Under the pieces are notes generated by a model, which was not told the DNA's origin, searched no databases, and saw only the letters and a list, made by a program, of their open reading frames with translations. This document shows positions 44,754-52,379 of a stretch of DNA of 64,000 nucleotides, in pieces. A program made the translations under genes and the position numbers. The first letter of the stretch is position 1. Each line of letters starts with the position of its first letter. This stretch comes from a virus, in the IMG/VR virus record IMGVR_UViG_3300021338_000004, positions 1 to 64,000 of that record. One strand, 5' to 3'.

Positions 44754-45388
44754 TAACCCTCTCCATTCAGGCGTTTGGCGAGCTGCTGATCTACACCAAT
44801 GGTGATTGCATACAGCGATGGCGGGATTGCAGGCTCTGAACGTATTCCAATGGCGTCCATGAATTCACCTATGTATCGATCACTCATCTGGTGCATCACA
44901 GGTCCGGCCAGAATACTAAGCAATATGCAGCGCTGTTCGGAGCTGAACGCACTGTGATCCATCCGGTAACGATTGCGCCCTTTCTCATCTTGCTCAACGT
45001 CCAGGGTTTCATCACTGAACCAGGAGGATTGCAACGACCCCGCCAGGATAATGCGCCCTCGCTGACTGCCTTTTTTCTCGCCCATATTGGTCAGCGAGGT
45101 GTAATGATCCAGTGCGACATTCAGAAAGGTACGGCCCTCTTCGGCGTAAACTTCATCAAATCCGAGGCAGAAACCGTATTCCTGGAATGTCTGGGTGCGG
45201 TCTTCGATCAAAATATCGAAGCCATCGGCAGCAGCCTTCTTTAGATCGTCTATCAGGCGTGGCTTCCACGACATAAACATGCCTGAAATAGGTTCTGCTT
45301 TTGCCACTGTGAGCATATCGCCATCGTATACGGCATAGGCCTTCATGCGACGGGATCCACCCAAGCTAACAACCAGTAGTTTTTTCAT
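44753..45388 (-). CDS. Unknown protein, possible RNase H-like fold
   Basis: 211 residues from ATG 45388 (AGGCGGG upstream); ATG 45403 is an alternative. It starts MKKLLVVSLGGSRRMKAYAV, a strand-turn-strand beginning similar to RuvC/RNase H-like nucleases, with acidic residues in ILIEDRTQTFQEYG and NVALDHYTSLTNMG. This may be a packaging-related nuclease, but the catalytic set is not proven. It overlaps the upstream small gene by 23 bases. Confidence 0.55.
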   Translation of the reverse strand: MKKLLVVSLGGSRRMKAYAVYDGDMLTVAKAEPISGMFMSWKPRLIDDLKKAAADGFDILIEDRTQTFQEYGFCLGFDEVYAEEGRTFLNVALDHYTSLTNMGEKKGSQRGRIILAGSLQSSWFSDETLDVEQDEKGRNRYRMDHSAFSSEQRCILLSILAGPVMHQMSDRYIGEFMDAIGIRSEPAIPPSLYAITIGVDQQLAKRLNGEG

Positions 45389-45596
45389 CGAATCCCGCCT
45401 CATAAATCGTCACCACTGCTTTTTTCCCATGCTCCTTATGGAATGCATCAGCCTGTTTTATCAGCGCTTCCCGAACGGTTTTGCGCTGCCTGACGGGCAC
45501 CTGGCTTTCATCCAGTCTCAGAAGCAGTAGTTGGTCATCGTAGTGCTCTACCCAAAGGGCACGGTAAATGATTTCTCTGCCATCAATGAGCGGCAT
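45366..45596 (-). CDS. Small unknown protein
   Basis: 76 residues, GGAG seven bases before its ATG. Has a basic helix (RQRKTVREALIKQADAFHKE) and a beta hairpin. First gene of this minus-strand stretch after the intergenic region 45597-45919. Not recognised. Confidence 0.6.
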   Translation of the reverse strand: MPLIDGREIIYRALWVEHYDDQLLLLRLDESQVPVRQRKTVREALIKQADAFHKEHGKKAVVTIYEAGFDEKTTGC

Positions 45597-45689
45597 GCTC
45601 TGCTCCCTGCGTTAATTTGGTTTCATCCAGGCACAAGGGTGCACACGAACCAAAGGGCATGCATCAACACGTTTTTTTTGTCTGATATT

Positions 45690-45912
45690 TTTTTTTTGAT
45701 GTTTGCTGGTGGAGAGATATGTAGATTCGCAATCGTTCTTGCTTGGGTGCGCCGGCTGAAATGCTGAAGATCATGAAAGGCGCGCATCAATCAGTAATGC
45801 TGGTTGGCTTCACATACCCTGCTGCGAGTACTCAAAACCTACTTCAGGTTCAGGTTTAATCCCGCTCTGTTACACGACGTTCTTACCGGCCCCAAGGGCC
45901 GGTTTTTTTTGC
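45690..45912 (+). ncRNA. Candidate plus-strand small RNA ending in an intrinsic terminator
   Basis: The gap 45597-45919 has no gene, and both flanking genes are on the minus strand. A perfect plus-strand terminator (ACCGGCCCC-AA-GGGCCGGT followed by eight T, 45886-45912) sits at its right end. A weak promoter-like pair (TTGATG 45696-45701, 16-base spacer, TATGTA 45718-45723) would start a transcript near 45730, about 180 bases long, containing a hairpin AACCT-ACTTC-AGGTT near 45837. The transcript would be antisense to nothing visible. The start is weakly supported. Confidence 0.42.
45886..45912 (+). terminator. Orphan plus-strand terminator
   Basis: Perfect GC-rich stem ACCGGCCCC/GGGCCGGT with a 2-base loop and a T run after it on the plus strand only. 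No plus-strand gene precedes it, so it probably ends a non-coding transcript. Confidence 0.8.
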
Positions 45913-45919
45913 CTAAATA

Positions 45920-46318
45920 TCACGCTTTGATGAAGTCTTGCGGCCCTAAGTGGGTAACCGCGGCAGTATAGATGGGCTCAGCCCCAAAGCAGACATCGTT
46001 AAGCATGTCGCTAAATATCTGTATTGTTGCTTCTTTGGATATCGGGATTTCATGCCGGAACTGACATAGCACGTCATGAACCAAGCTAGCATCGTGTGTG
46101 ATTCGCTTGCCTTCATGCATGCGCCCGTCAGGCGTGCCAATCACAAACAGACCCAGGACATCATACTTCGGCGAACATCCGTCCCATGCATAACCGGTTC
46201 TAATTGTTATTTTCCCATGGGAAATTGAGCACCACTCATTGTGATGCTCAATACCCTCAAGCAACGGGTGCTTAAAGGTTTCTGGCTCCTTCAGTTTGTA
46301 TAAATAAACCTTCCCCAT
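45920..46318 (-). CDS. DUF1353-family phage protein
   Basis: 132 residues. The pattern GYAWDGCSP...GLFVIGTPDGR...HDASLVHDVLCQF is the DUF1353 signature. These are small phage virion or host-interaction proteins whose biochemical role is unknown. The start overlaps the upstream stop (TGATG). A perfect dispersed palindrome is inside its coding sequence. Confidence 0.8.
   Translation of the reverse strand: MGKVYLYKLKEPETFKHPLLEGIEHHNEWCSISHGKITIRTGYAWDGCSPKYDVLGLFVIGTPDGRMHEGKRITHDASLVHDVLCQFRHEIPISKEATIQIFSDMLNDVCFGAEPIYTAAVTHLGPQDFIKA
46211..46224. promoter_or_regulatory. Dispersed palindrome TTTCCCATGGGAAA, copy 4 (perfect)
   Basis: Perfect palindrome in the DUF1353 gene, kept despite coding constraints, which argues for selection on the DNA site. 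Confidence 0.7.
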
Positions 46319-47106
46319 CAGCCATCACCCAGCTCGTTCAGAATCATGGTGCGTGCATTTTCAAGCGTGTAGCTGCGGTTTACCTTGCCGATACCCTCGC
46401 CCTCAACAAACGCCTCCAGCTTATCAATATCTGGAATGACCTTGATCACCTCGATATCCAGATCCATGCGTTCAGCCGGTGGCGTTTCGAGCATAGATAG
46501 AGCCAGCTCTCGCCAGTCATCCGCCGTTTGTGCGTTATCGATACTGAGATTTAGTGGTACACCACGGAGAAGAGAGTCATGCAGCACCGGTGTAAAGAGA
46601 CCTTCCTGCAGATAGAGACCAATCCCTTTGATAAACGCCGGGTGCTTGATGTAGATATCACCGGACAGCTGATCGTCTTTTATCTGCTGCACTTTGATAT
46701 GGGTGCTGGCGCGTTCGTAGATGCTGTCCAACACCGCCTCTGGTATCTGCGCGCGGAACTCCCGTGATGTAAACAGCGTTTTATACTGCACAGGCTCAGG
46801 CGGCGGTGGGTCTAGCAAATCACGCAGGGGTGTTAACAGAGCGCGGTTTACAACGATCATCTCTGTGCCGCTCTGTAGCTCAGCCGCAGCGGCATCGATT
46901 ACTGATTGAAGCGTTGCTTCGGGTTCTTCGCCTTCGGCCACCGGTGTGGGCAGATCGAAGACCGGCACATCAGGTTCCGCTGCTGTGTAGATGCCGTAGA
47001 TCTGATCGTTAACAGTTATCGTGCCCGGATTAGGTTGTGCCAGTTGCAGCGGGTGTTCTTCAGGAAGCGCTGAGATCAGCGCGAGTGTGTAGAGATCAGC
47101 GCGCAT
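46318..47106 (-). CDS. Unknown tail-operon protein behind the large fibre
   Basis: 262 residues with a helical core, a Pro-rich stretch (LLDPPPPEPV near residue 97) and an acidic C-terminal helix. It shares one base with the fibre stop (TAATG) and overlaps the DUF1353 gene start, so it is co-translated with both. Perhaps a fibre chaperone or fibre-linked protein. Not recognised. Confidence 0.62.
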   Translation of the reverse strand: MRADLYTLALISALPEEHPLQLAQPNPGTITVNDQIYGIYTAAEPDVPVFDLPTPVAEGEEPEATLQSVIDAAAAELQSGTEMIVVNRALLTPLRDLLDPPPPEPVQYKTLFTSREFRAQIPEAVLDSIYERASTHIKVQQIKDDQLSGDIYIKHPAFIKGIGLYLQEGLFTPVLHDSLLRGVPLNLSIDNAQTADDWRELALSMLETPPAERMDLDIEVIKVIPDIDKLEAFVEGEGIGKVNRSYTLENARTMILNELGDG

Positions 47107-50100
47107 TACACGGCCTCCTTGAGTAGTTCTCTGACGGATGCACCGCCAATATTGTATAGAGCAGATCCATCGACTCGATAGATTGCAAAATTTGCATTTT
47201 CAGCAATGAAGTCGCCCTTAATATCTGAGTTAAAGGCGCTATCCAAGTTGTTATAGGCCGTGCTGGACCCAGCTTTTAGAGCGCCAGAAATACGCTCAAC
47301 ATCGTAAACTTCACCGCGATACGTTTGTCCGACCGTTAGAACATTGCTCTGACGAACATAGGCCATACCATCGACGGTAGCGTCCAATTGCGCGACTCCG
47401 TTTACAACATCAACATTTTTCAAAGCCCAGCCGATAGCACCCTCAGAGAAGTCTGCGTTTGAAAGGCGCTCTGGGCTCAACCACTCCCGCACATGATCGC
47501 CCTGGTAGACAAACTTCGGATATGCGTCAGCAGGAGGGTTTTCGATAGCTCCGGCGTTGGGAGCTTCCCGAACATCAAGAATGCTCAGTGTTAGCCGCTT
47601 TCCTGTAGCCATGTTCCCCGTTCGTTGGGCAAATACACGAATAGGCCCATCAGTAGCCGTAAATACGAACTCTGCGGTGTCTCCCGAATCAATCCCGGTT
47701 TTTGCCGCCAATGTTTGTAATGACGCCGCATCCCACGCCTTCGCATACCAGCTTTCACCACCACTGGTTTCTGCGCCAATACGTACCGCATATGTTTTGC
47801 CAGGCTCAGTAGGTACAACTACATAGATGTATGCCCAACTGTCAGCGGTTGCGGTTAACGTGTTTTCAGACACAACGCCATTACCTGCTGCCGCAAACGG
47901 CAGCCCCGCTGCAATATTCGCCCCAGAATCCGCCAGTGCGTCATACAGAATGCCGGTTTCCGAATCCATGAGGTACAGGCGGGAGTTTGTTAAGGGTGCA
48001 TCTAAGTCAATCCACGCCTCATACAGCCTGTACCCTTTTCCATAAGGGACGCTGGTTGTACCCGACGGCCAGCTACCACCAATGCTATCGAGCGTTATCT
48101 CAACCGCCTCGCGGTTATTTGAGTCATCCCTACGTTCATTATCTATGCGCGCGACATAGCCTGACTCAGTAGATTGAACGGCAATTTCCACTAATCCCGT
48201 GAAATCTAAACCCGCTATGTCATGCACGGTGTGATTGCCACCACCAACATATAGCCTCAACGAGTTTTTCCATAAAATTAGGCGATCACCACCGAGCGAA
48301 GAATTCGCCGATATATGCATACCTAGATAGGCAATATCGATGTCGGCAGGAATAGAGAGCTTGCTTGTAATTTCAATACTAGTTGCTGTCCACGGCTCAA
48401 CACGCCCCTTCATGCTTACGCCATCAAAGTACGGTATTGGACGAACCTTGCCCGCTCTGTTCTTCAGTAGCGCCTCAATGCGGCGACGCAATTTGTAGAG
48501 TGGAGAGGCTGGGATAGCACGCCGGACGCCGACCGAAATTGTGCCCACGAATTTAGATCCTGCCTCAGTTTGCAATGTTACATTCACCTTCCCATCAACT
48601 GGGGTGACTATCCGCTCAAACTCAAGCGAGGCCGCCGCTCCAAACCACGGTTCGCCCCCAGCCAGTTGATAATCGACTTTGATCCTTCCGGTAGATCCCG
48701 GCGTGGCCCTCATTGCTATTCTGTAATGCTCACCGACAAACGATGAAAACCCCAACAGAACGCTGGCCCAGTCAGCTTCGCTTCCATCCCACGTTGTGAT
48801 TGAATTTTGGGTTACTAATTCATCAACCCCGATAAGATCACCGTCATCTACCCGATAGCGGCGTACTGCATCAAGCGGCATGTTATGAACACGCCCCCAG
48901 CCTGGGGCGCGGCGAATCGAAAAACGAACACCAGATTGAGCACGACCAAACTCACGAAACACAGCTGTAGTTCCAGCGGCATCAATCACGTGCAATCCGT
49001 TTGAAAGACGCGGTCCCCAGCCAGATATTTCATAGAATCGCAGAGATGAATCGTCGCTCAGCCCCGAAATGTTGAGCAGGTATGTCGCCCCGGCATTCAT
49101 CCCCACTGCCAGCGTTACGTTTTGATCAAGCGGAAGATCTGATATGCCAGTGTGTAATTCTGCACCAAGCTCACCACCCGGCGCTTCGTTCTCAATCACA
49201 CTATCGCGGCGTTTGAACGTATAACGACGAACAACTGTCTTACCGTCATTAACTTGCACCAGCGGCATCGGCCCTTTCCAGTGACCACCCGTTGAATCCG
49301 GGTGTCGGGCAACGATAAACCCGCTCAAATCGCCGTTAAAATCGGTCAGCCCTCGAAATACCTCAACGCCATCAACTTCAACAACAGCTTGGTCGCCATC
49401 TATGTACATTTCATATCTGCGGCGGAGGCCATCGCTGATGGGAATAGTTTCGACATACAACGAGCCATGACCAACCAGCAGATTGCCGTTTTGCTCTGCC
49501 AGATAAAAGCGGTTTCCCGAGTGACGCCCTGCCATAAATCGCGCGCCTGTGCTCACCTCTGTTGTCGAGTCTTCAACAATCAAACGCGGCTTAGCAATCG
49601 CGGGCAGCGGCTCAACTTCAGCATACATGCCCTCACCGTCGAAGTGAGTAATATCAACTTCGGCTGGTGGCTCATCTTCGTCAACAATTTCCGGCACCGG
49701 GCTGCCAACACGCCAAATACCCGGGTTGGTCGGACTTAGATCGAACTCGTGATAGCTTTCTTCCCCTGTGTCCAGGTTTTTTATATTGATCGCCGGCAAG
49801 AACCCTTCGAAATATTGCCAGACTGGTGCGCCCTGCAAATCAGGGAATGGCATATCAACAACGCCGCCCACCATAAGCTGAGATATCGATAGATTGGGTT
49901 CACCATCAACAAAGGACGCTTCCCCTCTATCAATGCGAACCCCAAAAGCCTCGCTTTGGGAGATCAGGTCAATACGGTGCAGCGCATTATCATGCCACTT
50001 GCCCTGCTGAAGGGGGATTCTCAGTTTTGGCTTAAGCTCGTACCAAACAACCAACTCATCACTCACGGTGACGTGCAAGCCGTCAGGATCCGTGCTGGCC

Positions 50101-50318
50101 AATAGCATCTGAAGGTGCGTCTTTTGGGTGGATACCCAAAGCGTGATTTTAAAATTAGTCGCATCAAAACGCGGCAGCTTTACTGCCAACTGGTCATTCT
50201 TATGCGGTACAAATGGCTGCACATACGCGAATCGGCTCGGCCAAGCGCGCTGGTGTTTTGCAAGATGCGACGCACCAAACATCGGCGCTATATGTCCCAG
50301 CTTTTGCTGGATGATCAT
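47106..50318 (-). CDS. Large tail fibre/adhesin with LamG-like domains
   Basis: 1070 residues, strand-rich. At least three jelly-roll-like (LamG/concanavalin-type) units are suggested by recurring patterns such as RFDATNFKITLWVST (about 50), RRRYEMYIDGDQAVVEVDGV (about 300) and LVEIAVQSTESGYVARIDNE (about 710), each a 'W/Y-x-x-x-I-D-G/N' strand pair. Such proteins bind host surface sugars and set host range. Together with the smaller fibre at 24247-25350 it gives the virion two adhesin types. Domain boundaries are estimates. Confidence 0.7.
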   Translation of the reverse strand: MIIQQKLGHIAPMFGASHLAKHQRAWPSRFAYVQPFVPHKNDQLAVKLPRFDATNFKITLWVSTQKTHLQMLLASTDPDGLHVTVSDELVVWYELKPKLRIPLQQGKWHDNALHRIDLISQSEAFGVRIDRGEASFVDGEPNLSISQLMVGGVVDMPFPDLQGAPVWQYFEGFLPAINIKNLDTGEESYHEFDLSPTNPGIWRVGSPVPEIVDEDEPPAEVDITHFDGEGMYAEVEPLPAIAKPRLIVEDSTTEVSTGARFMAGRHSGNRFYLAEQNGNLLVGHGSLYVETIPISDGLRRRYEMYIDGDQAVVEVDGVEVFRGLTDFNGDLSGFIVARHPDSTGGHWKGPMPLVQVNDGKTVVRRYTFKRRDSVIENEAPGGELGAELHTGISDLPLDQNVTLAVGMNAGATYLLNISGLSDDSSLRFYEISGWGPRLSNGLHVIDAAGTTAVFREFGRAQSGVRFSIRRAPGWGRVHNMPLDAVRRYRVDDGDLIGVDELVTQNSITTWDGSEADWASVLLGFSSFVGEHYRIAMRATPGSTGRIKVDYQLAGGEPWFGAAASLEFERIVTPVDGKVNVTLQTEAGSKFVGTISVGVRRAIPASPLYKLRRRIEALLKNRAGKVRPIPYFDGVSMKGRVEPWTATSIEITSKLSIPADIDIAYLGMHISANSSLGGDRLILWKNSLRLYVGGGNHTVHDIAGLDFTGLVEIAVQSTESGYVARIDNERRDDSNNREAVEITLDSIGGSWPSGTTSVPYGKGYRLYEAWIDLDAPLTNSRLYLMDSETGILYDALADSGANIAAGLPFAAAGNGVVSENTLTATADSWAYIYVVVPTEPGKTYAVRIGAETSGGESWYAKAWDAASLQTLAAKTGIDSGDTAEFVFTATDGPIRVFAQRTGNMATGKRLTLSILDVREAPNAGAIENPPADAYPKFVYQGDHVREWLSPERLSNADFSEGAIGWALKNVDVVNGVAQLDATVDGMAYVRQSNVLTVGQTYRGEVYDVERISGALKAGSSTAYNNLDSAFNSDIKGDFIAENANFAIYRVDGSALYNIGGASVRELLKEAV

Positions 50319-50629
50319 GTCCGAATTACCCCCAGCTGAACAACGGCATCAGCCTCACTGGTTTCTGAAAACGGCCCAAGCTCAACTTTATGTATTTTGC
50401 TACGGACCACCCCCTCAAACCCTTCGAATGGAAGATGCTCTCTTGGGTAAAGGAGAAATCCAATATCGTCTGACCCTGGCGGGGAATCTTCACCAGATAT
50501 GTGAATGCGGACAGTCATGGTCTCGGACTGATTCTGAATGGAAACAGAACTGTGCGATGTGCTGTTGGCATGTACCTCCCAGTGGTCTGGGTATGATTTT
50601 TCGGTCACGGTATTCGTTGTGGGCATCAC
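50315..50629 (-). CDS. Small beta-rich protein preceding the fibre gene
   Basis: 104 residues, strand-rich (TMTVRIHISGEDSPPGSDDI), ATGA-coupled to the fibre gene. The frame opens with MMPTTNTVTEKSYPDHWEVH. Possibly a fibre-cap or baseplate-linker protein. Not recognised. It is the first gene of the main minus-strand virion operon. Confidence 0.6.
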   Translation of the reverse strand: MMPTTNTVTEKSYPDHWEVHANSTSHSSVSIQNQSETMTVRIHISGEDSPPGSDDIGFLLYPREHLPFEGFEGVVRSKIHKVELGPFSETSEADAVVQLGVIRT

Positions 50630-50797
50630 GTTCCCCTGTATGAGCTATGTCAGGATGATAAGCAGGGGATGCCATTGCCGAATCAAAAATTAAATATTGT
50701 TACGACTCATGTTGCCGTTCGATAGATTGCCTTTTCCTACTTCACTATTTGGTCATTTGCCGCTGGGCCCTCCTGGCGGTATTTTTTTACCCACCTC

Positions 50798-50831
50798 AAT
50801 TCGTTATAAAACATATCTTTTATAACGAATT
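50798..50831. other. 34-bp dif/lox-like recombination site
   Basis: AATTCGTTATAAAA (50798-50811), 6-base spacer CATATC, TTTTATAACGAATT (50818-50831): perfect 14-base arms around a 6-base core. Arm and spacer sizes are those of tyrosine recombinase crossover sites (dif has a 6-base core). It lies 109 bases upstream of the recombinase gene start. A second, looser pair of GTTATAAAA half-sites (50884-50892 and 50909-50917) sits nearer the gene. Confidence 0.8.
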
Positions 50832-50883
50832 CAGCAAAATCAGCACTTTCAGGCCAAGCCACTAGACAATATTTTTTTATTTA

Positions 50884-50917
50884 GTTATAAAATATTTAAA
50901 TAATACGATTTTATAAC
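50884..50917. promoter_or_regulatory. Second GTTATAAAA half-site pair before the recombinase gene
   Basis: GTTATAAAA and TTTTATAAC are separated by 16 bases and share the half-site of the 34-bp site. The stretch is AT-rich, suits an accessory binding site or the recombinase promoter, and would allow autoregulation. Confidence 0.6.
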
Positions 50918-50939
50918 CAATAAGGGGTTTGGCGCTGAC

Positions 50940-51554
50940 ATGGCAGGAAAACAAGCAAAGATCCTCTCTAAGCAGCAGCAGCGACTCGCGTTAGCGTATT
51001 TAGATGGCACACGATGGCCTGAACGCAACCGGGTCATGTTTTTGCTCAGCGTGAAGGCGGGATTGCGATCGAAAGAGATCGCGGCATTGTCAATGTGGAA
51101 CGTTGCTGACTGGGAGTACCAGGTGCTCGATTTTATCGAAATCACCGACAAGGACTCCAAAGGAAAAAAAGGCGGCCGAAAAATTCCGCTGAACCAGCAG
51201 CTCAAAGAGGAGCTTCAGATACTGATCGATCAGGTCAGGACGCTTCCCAACGGGTCTGATCCAAGCATGCCGATTATCCGAAGCGAAAGAGCTGGCCGCA
51301 CAGAAAAAACTTCACCACAGGTAATAACCAACTGGTTTAAGCGTCTGTATGGGCCAGCAGGGTTAAATTTTGCCGGCTGCTCCTCGCATAGTGGCCGTCG
51401 TACGTTTGGCACCATGGCTGCTCGCAACATCTCAGCTGCAGGAGGCTCTTTAAAGGATGTGAAGTATTTAATGGGACACAGCAGCATACAGACAACACAA
51501 ACCTACATTGACGAAACCGAAGAAGCGAAACGAAACGTCGTTAATATGATTTAA
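50940..51554 (+). CDS. Compact tyrosine recombinase (multimer resolvase)
   Basis: 204 residues, essentially the catalytic domain only. Catalytic set: Arg43 (GLRSKEI), a Lys in the KGKKGGRK turn (75-81), His150 and Arg153 (HSGRRTFG), His180 (LMGHSS) and Tyr189 (TTQTYID). It lacks the usual N-terminal core-binding domain (full-length XerC/Cre are 300 or more), like some compact resolvases of plasmids and phage-plasmids. Adjacent 34-bp inverted-repeat sites make resolution of plasmid multimers the likely role, with chromosomal integration less likely. Confidence 0.88.
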   Translation: MAGKQAKILSKQQQRLALAYLDGTRWPERNRVMFLLSVKAGLRSKEIAALSMWNVADWEYQVLDFIEITDKDSKGKKGGRKIPLNQQLKEELQILIDQVRTLPNGSDPSMPIIRSERAGRTEKTSPQVITNWFKRLYGPAGLNFAGCSSHSGRRTFGTMAARNISAAGGSLKDVKYLMGHSSIQTTQTYIDETEEAKRNVVNMI

Positions 51555-51566
51555 GGAACGCAACTT

Positions 51567-52001
51567 ATGCTATCTACCCCGCAAATAGACTCATTCCTGG
51601 CGCAGTTCAACGAAAGTCCGTTGGCGTTATCACTGGATCATTACCTGGTAGACCGCGCCAAGGAATGGAACGGACAAGCAAACGCCCTTGCAGGCATCGT
51701 CAATCCCGCATCGCTGCTTTACAAATTAGAGGACCGCTTTGGCTTTGATCCTAATAGTCCTGAGTGGAATTCAGAATGGAACTCCCACCATAAGCAGCTG
51801 GCTTTCATTAAAGCTTTCAAATGCTTACAGCGGGAATCAGTAATTGAGATTGTCAGCTTAACCAAAACCAAACTTACATTAGGATTCATTCACAACAGCG
51901 CCGGAGCCCCGTTTAAGCTCGTTTTTTCGGGAAAAACAGCGTGCCATGCCGAACGATTACTACTACCGGCCCGCTGGCTAAAGTCCAATGAATGGATTTA
52001 A
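51567..52001 (+). CDS. Unknown protein behind the recombinase
   Basis: 144 residues, AAGGAACG ribosome site 12 bases after the recombinase stop. Mixed helix and strand, with WNGQANALAGIVNPASLLYK and the C-terminus FSGKTACHAERLLLPARWLK. No family recognised. Probably co-transcribed with the recombinase. Confidence 0.6.
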   Translation: MLSTPQIDSFLAQFNESPLALSLDHYLVDRAKEWNGQANALAGIVNPASLLYKLEDRFGFDPNSPEWNSEWNSHHKQLAFIKAFKCLQRESVIEIVSLTKTKLTLGFIHNSAGAPFKLVFSGKTACHAERLLLPARWLKSNEWI

Positions 52002-52005
52002 GAAA

Positions 52006-52021
52006 TTGTGACATGTCACAA
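52006..52021. promoter_or_regulatory. Palindrome TTGTGACATGTCACAA
   Basis: Perfect 16-bp palindrome just upstream of the small membrane-protein gene. The core GTGACATGTCAC also occurs in parA (28256-28267). Likely a regulator binding site. Confidence 0.55.
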
Positions 52022-52036
52022 CGCAAAGGAATGGAC

Positions 52037-52207
52037 ATGAATATATTTAACTACTCACTGCGCTACCTGGAGCGCTACCTGGCGCGCAAGCTGGTACGCT
52101 GGCTGGTAAAGCAAGCACTAGATCGCCCCCTACTCACATTGTCAGCCGTTGGATTGTTAGCAATCGCCTATGCTGCCCACCAGCTATTCCCGGACCTTTT
52201 TGCATAG
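52037..52207 (+). CDS. Small single-span membrane protein
   Basis: 56 residues from ATG 52037 (AGGA six bases upstream). A basic amphipathic helix (LRYLERYLARKLVRWLVKQA) is followed by a hydrophobic segment (about 33-50, LTLSAVGLLAIAYAAHQLF). No family recognised. It is controlled by the palindrome 52006-52021 in front and a ParB-type palindrome behind. Confidence 0.6.
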   Translation: MNIFNYSLRYLERYLARKLVRWLVKQALDRPLLTLSAVGLLAIAYAAHQLFPDLFA

Positions 52208-52210
52208 CAA

Positions 52211-52224
52211 TTTCCCATGGGAAA
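52211..52224. promoter_or_regulatory. Dispersed palindrome TTTCCCATGGGAAA, copy 5 (perfect)
   Basis: Perfect palindrome 4 bases past the stop of the membrane-protein gene, in intergenic DNA. Confidence 0.75.
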
Positions 52225-52332
52225 GCATGCTTGAGCAGTGTTCCTGTTAGACCAATGATAGAGCCGGAAAATATCCGGCCATCGTTCCTATTTTATATTC
52301 ATTGATAACAGCAACCCATCAGCGCCCCATCC

Positions 52333-52378
52333 AAATAAAACCCTCTCCATAGGAGATCTAATTGAGAGGGTTTTATTT
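52333..52378. terminator. Bidirectional terminator between converging genes
   Basis: AAATAAAACCCTCTC and GAGAGGGTTTTATTT form perfect 15-base arms around a 16-base loop. It separates the plus-strand recombinase operon from the terminase operon. Confidence 0.85.
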
Positions 52379-52379
52379 C

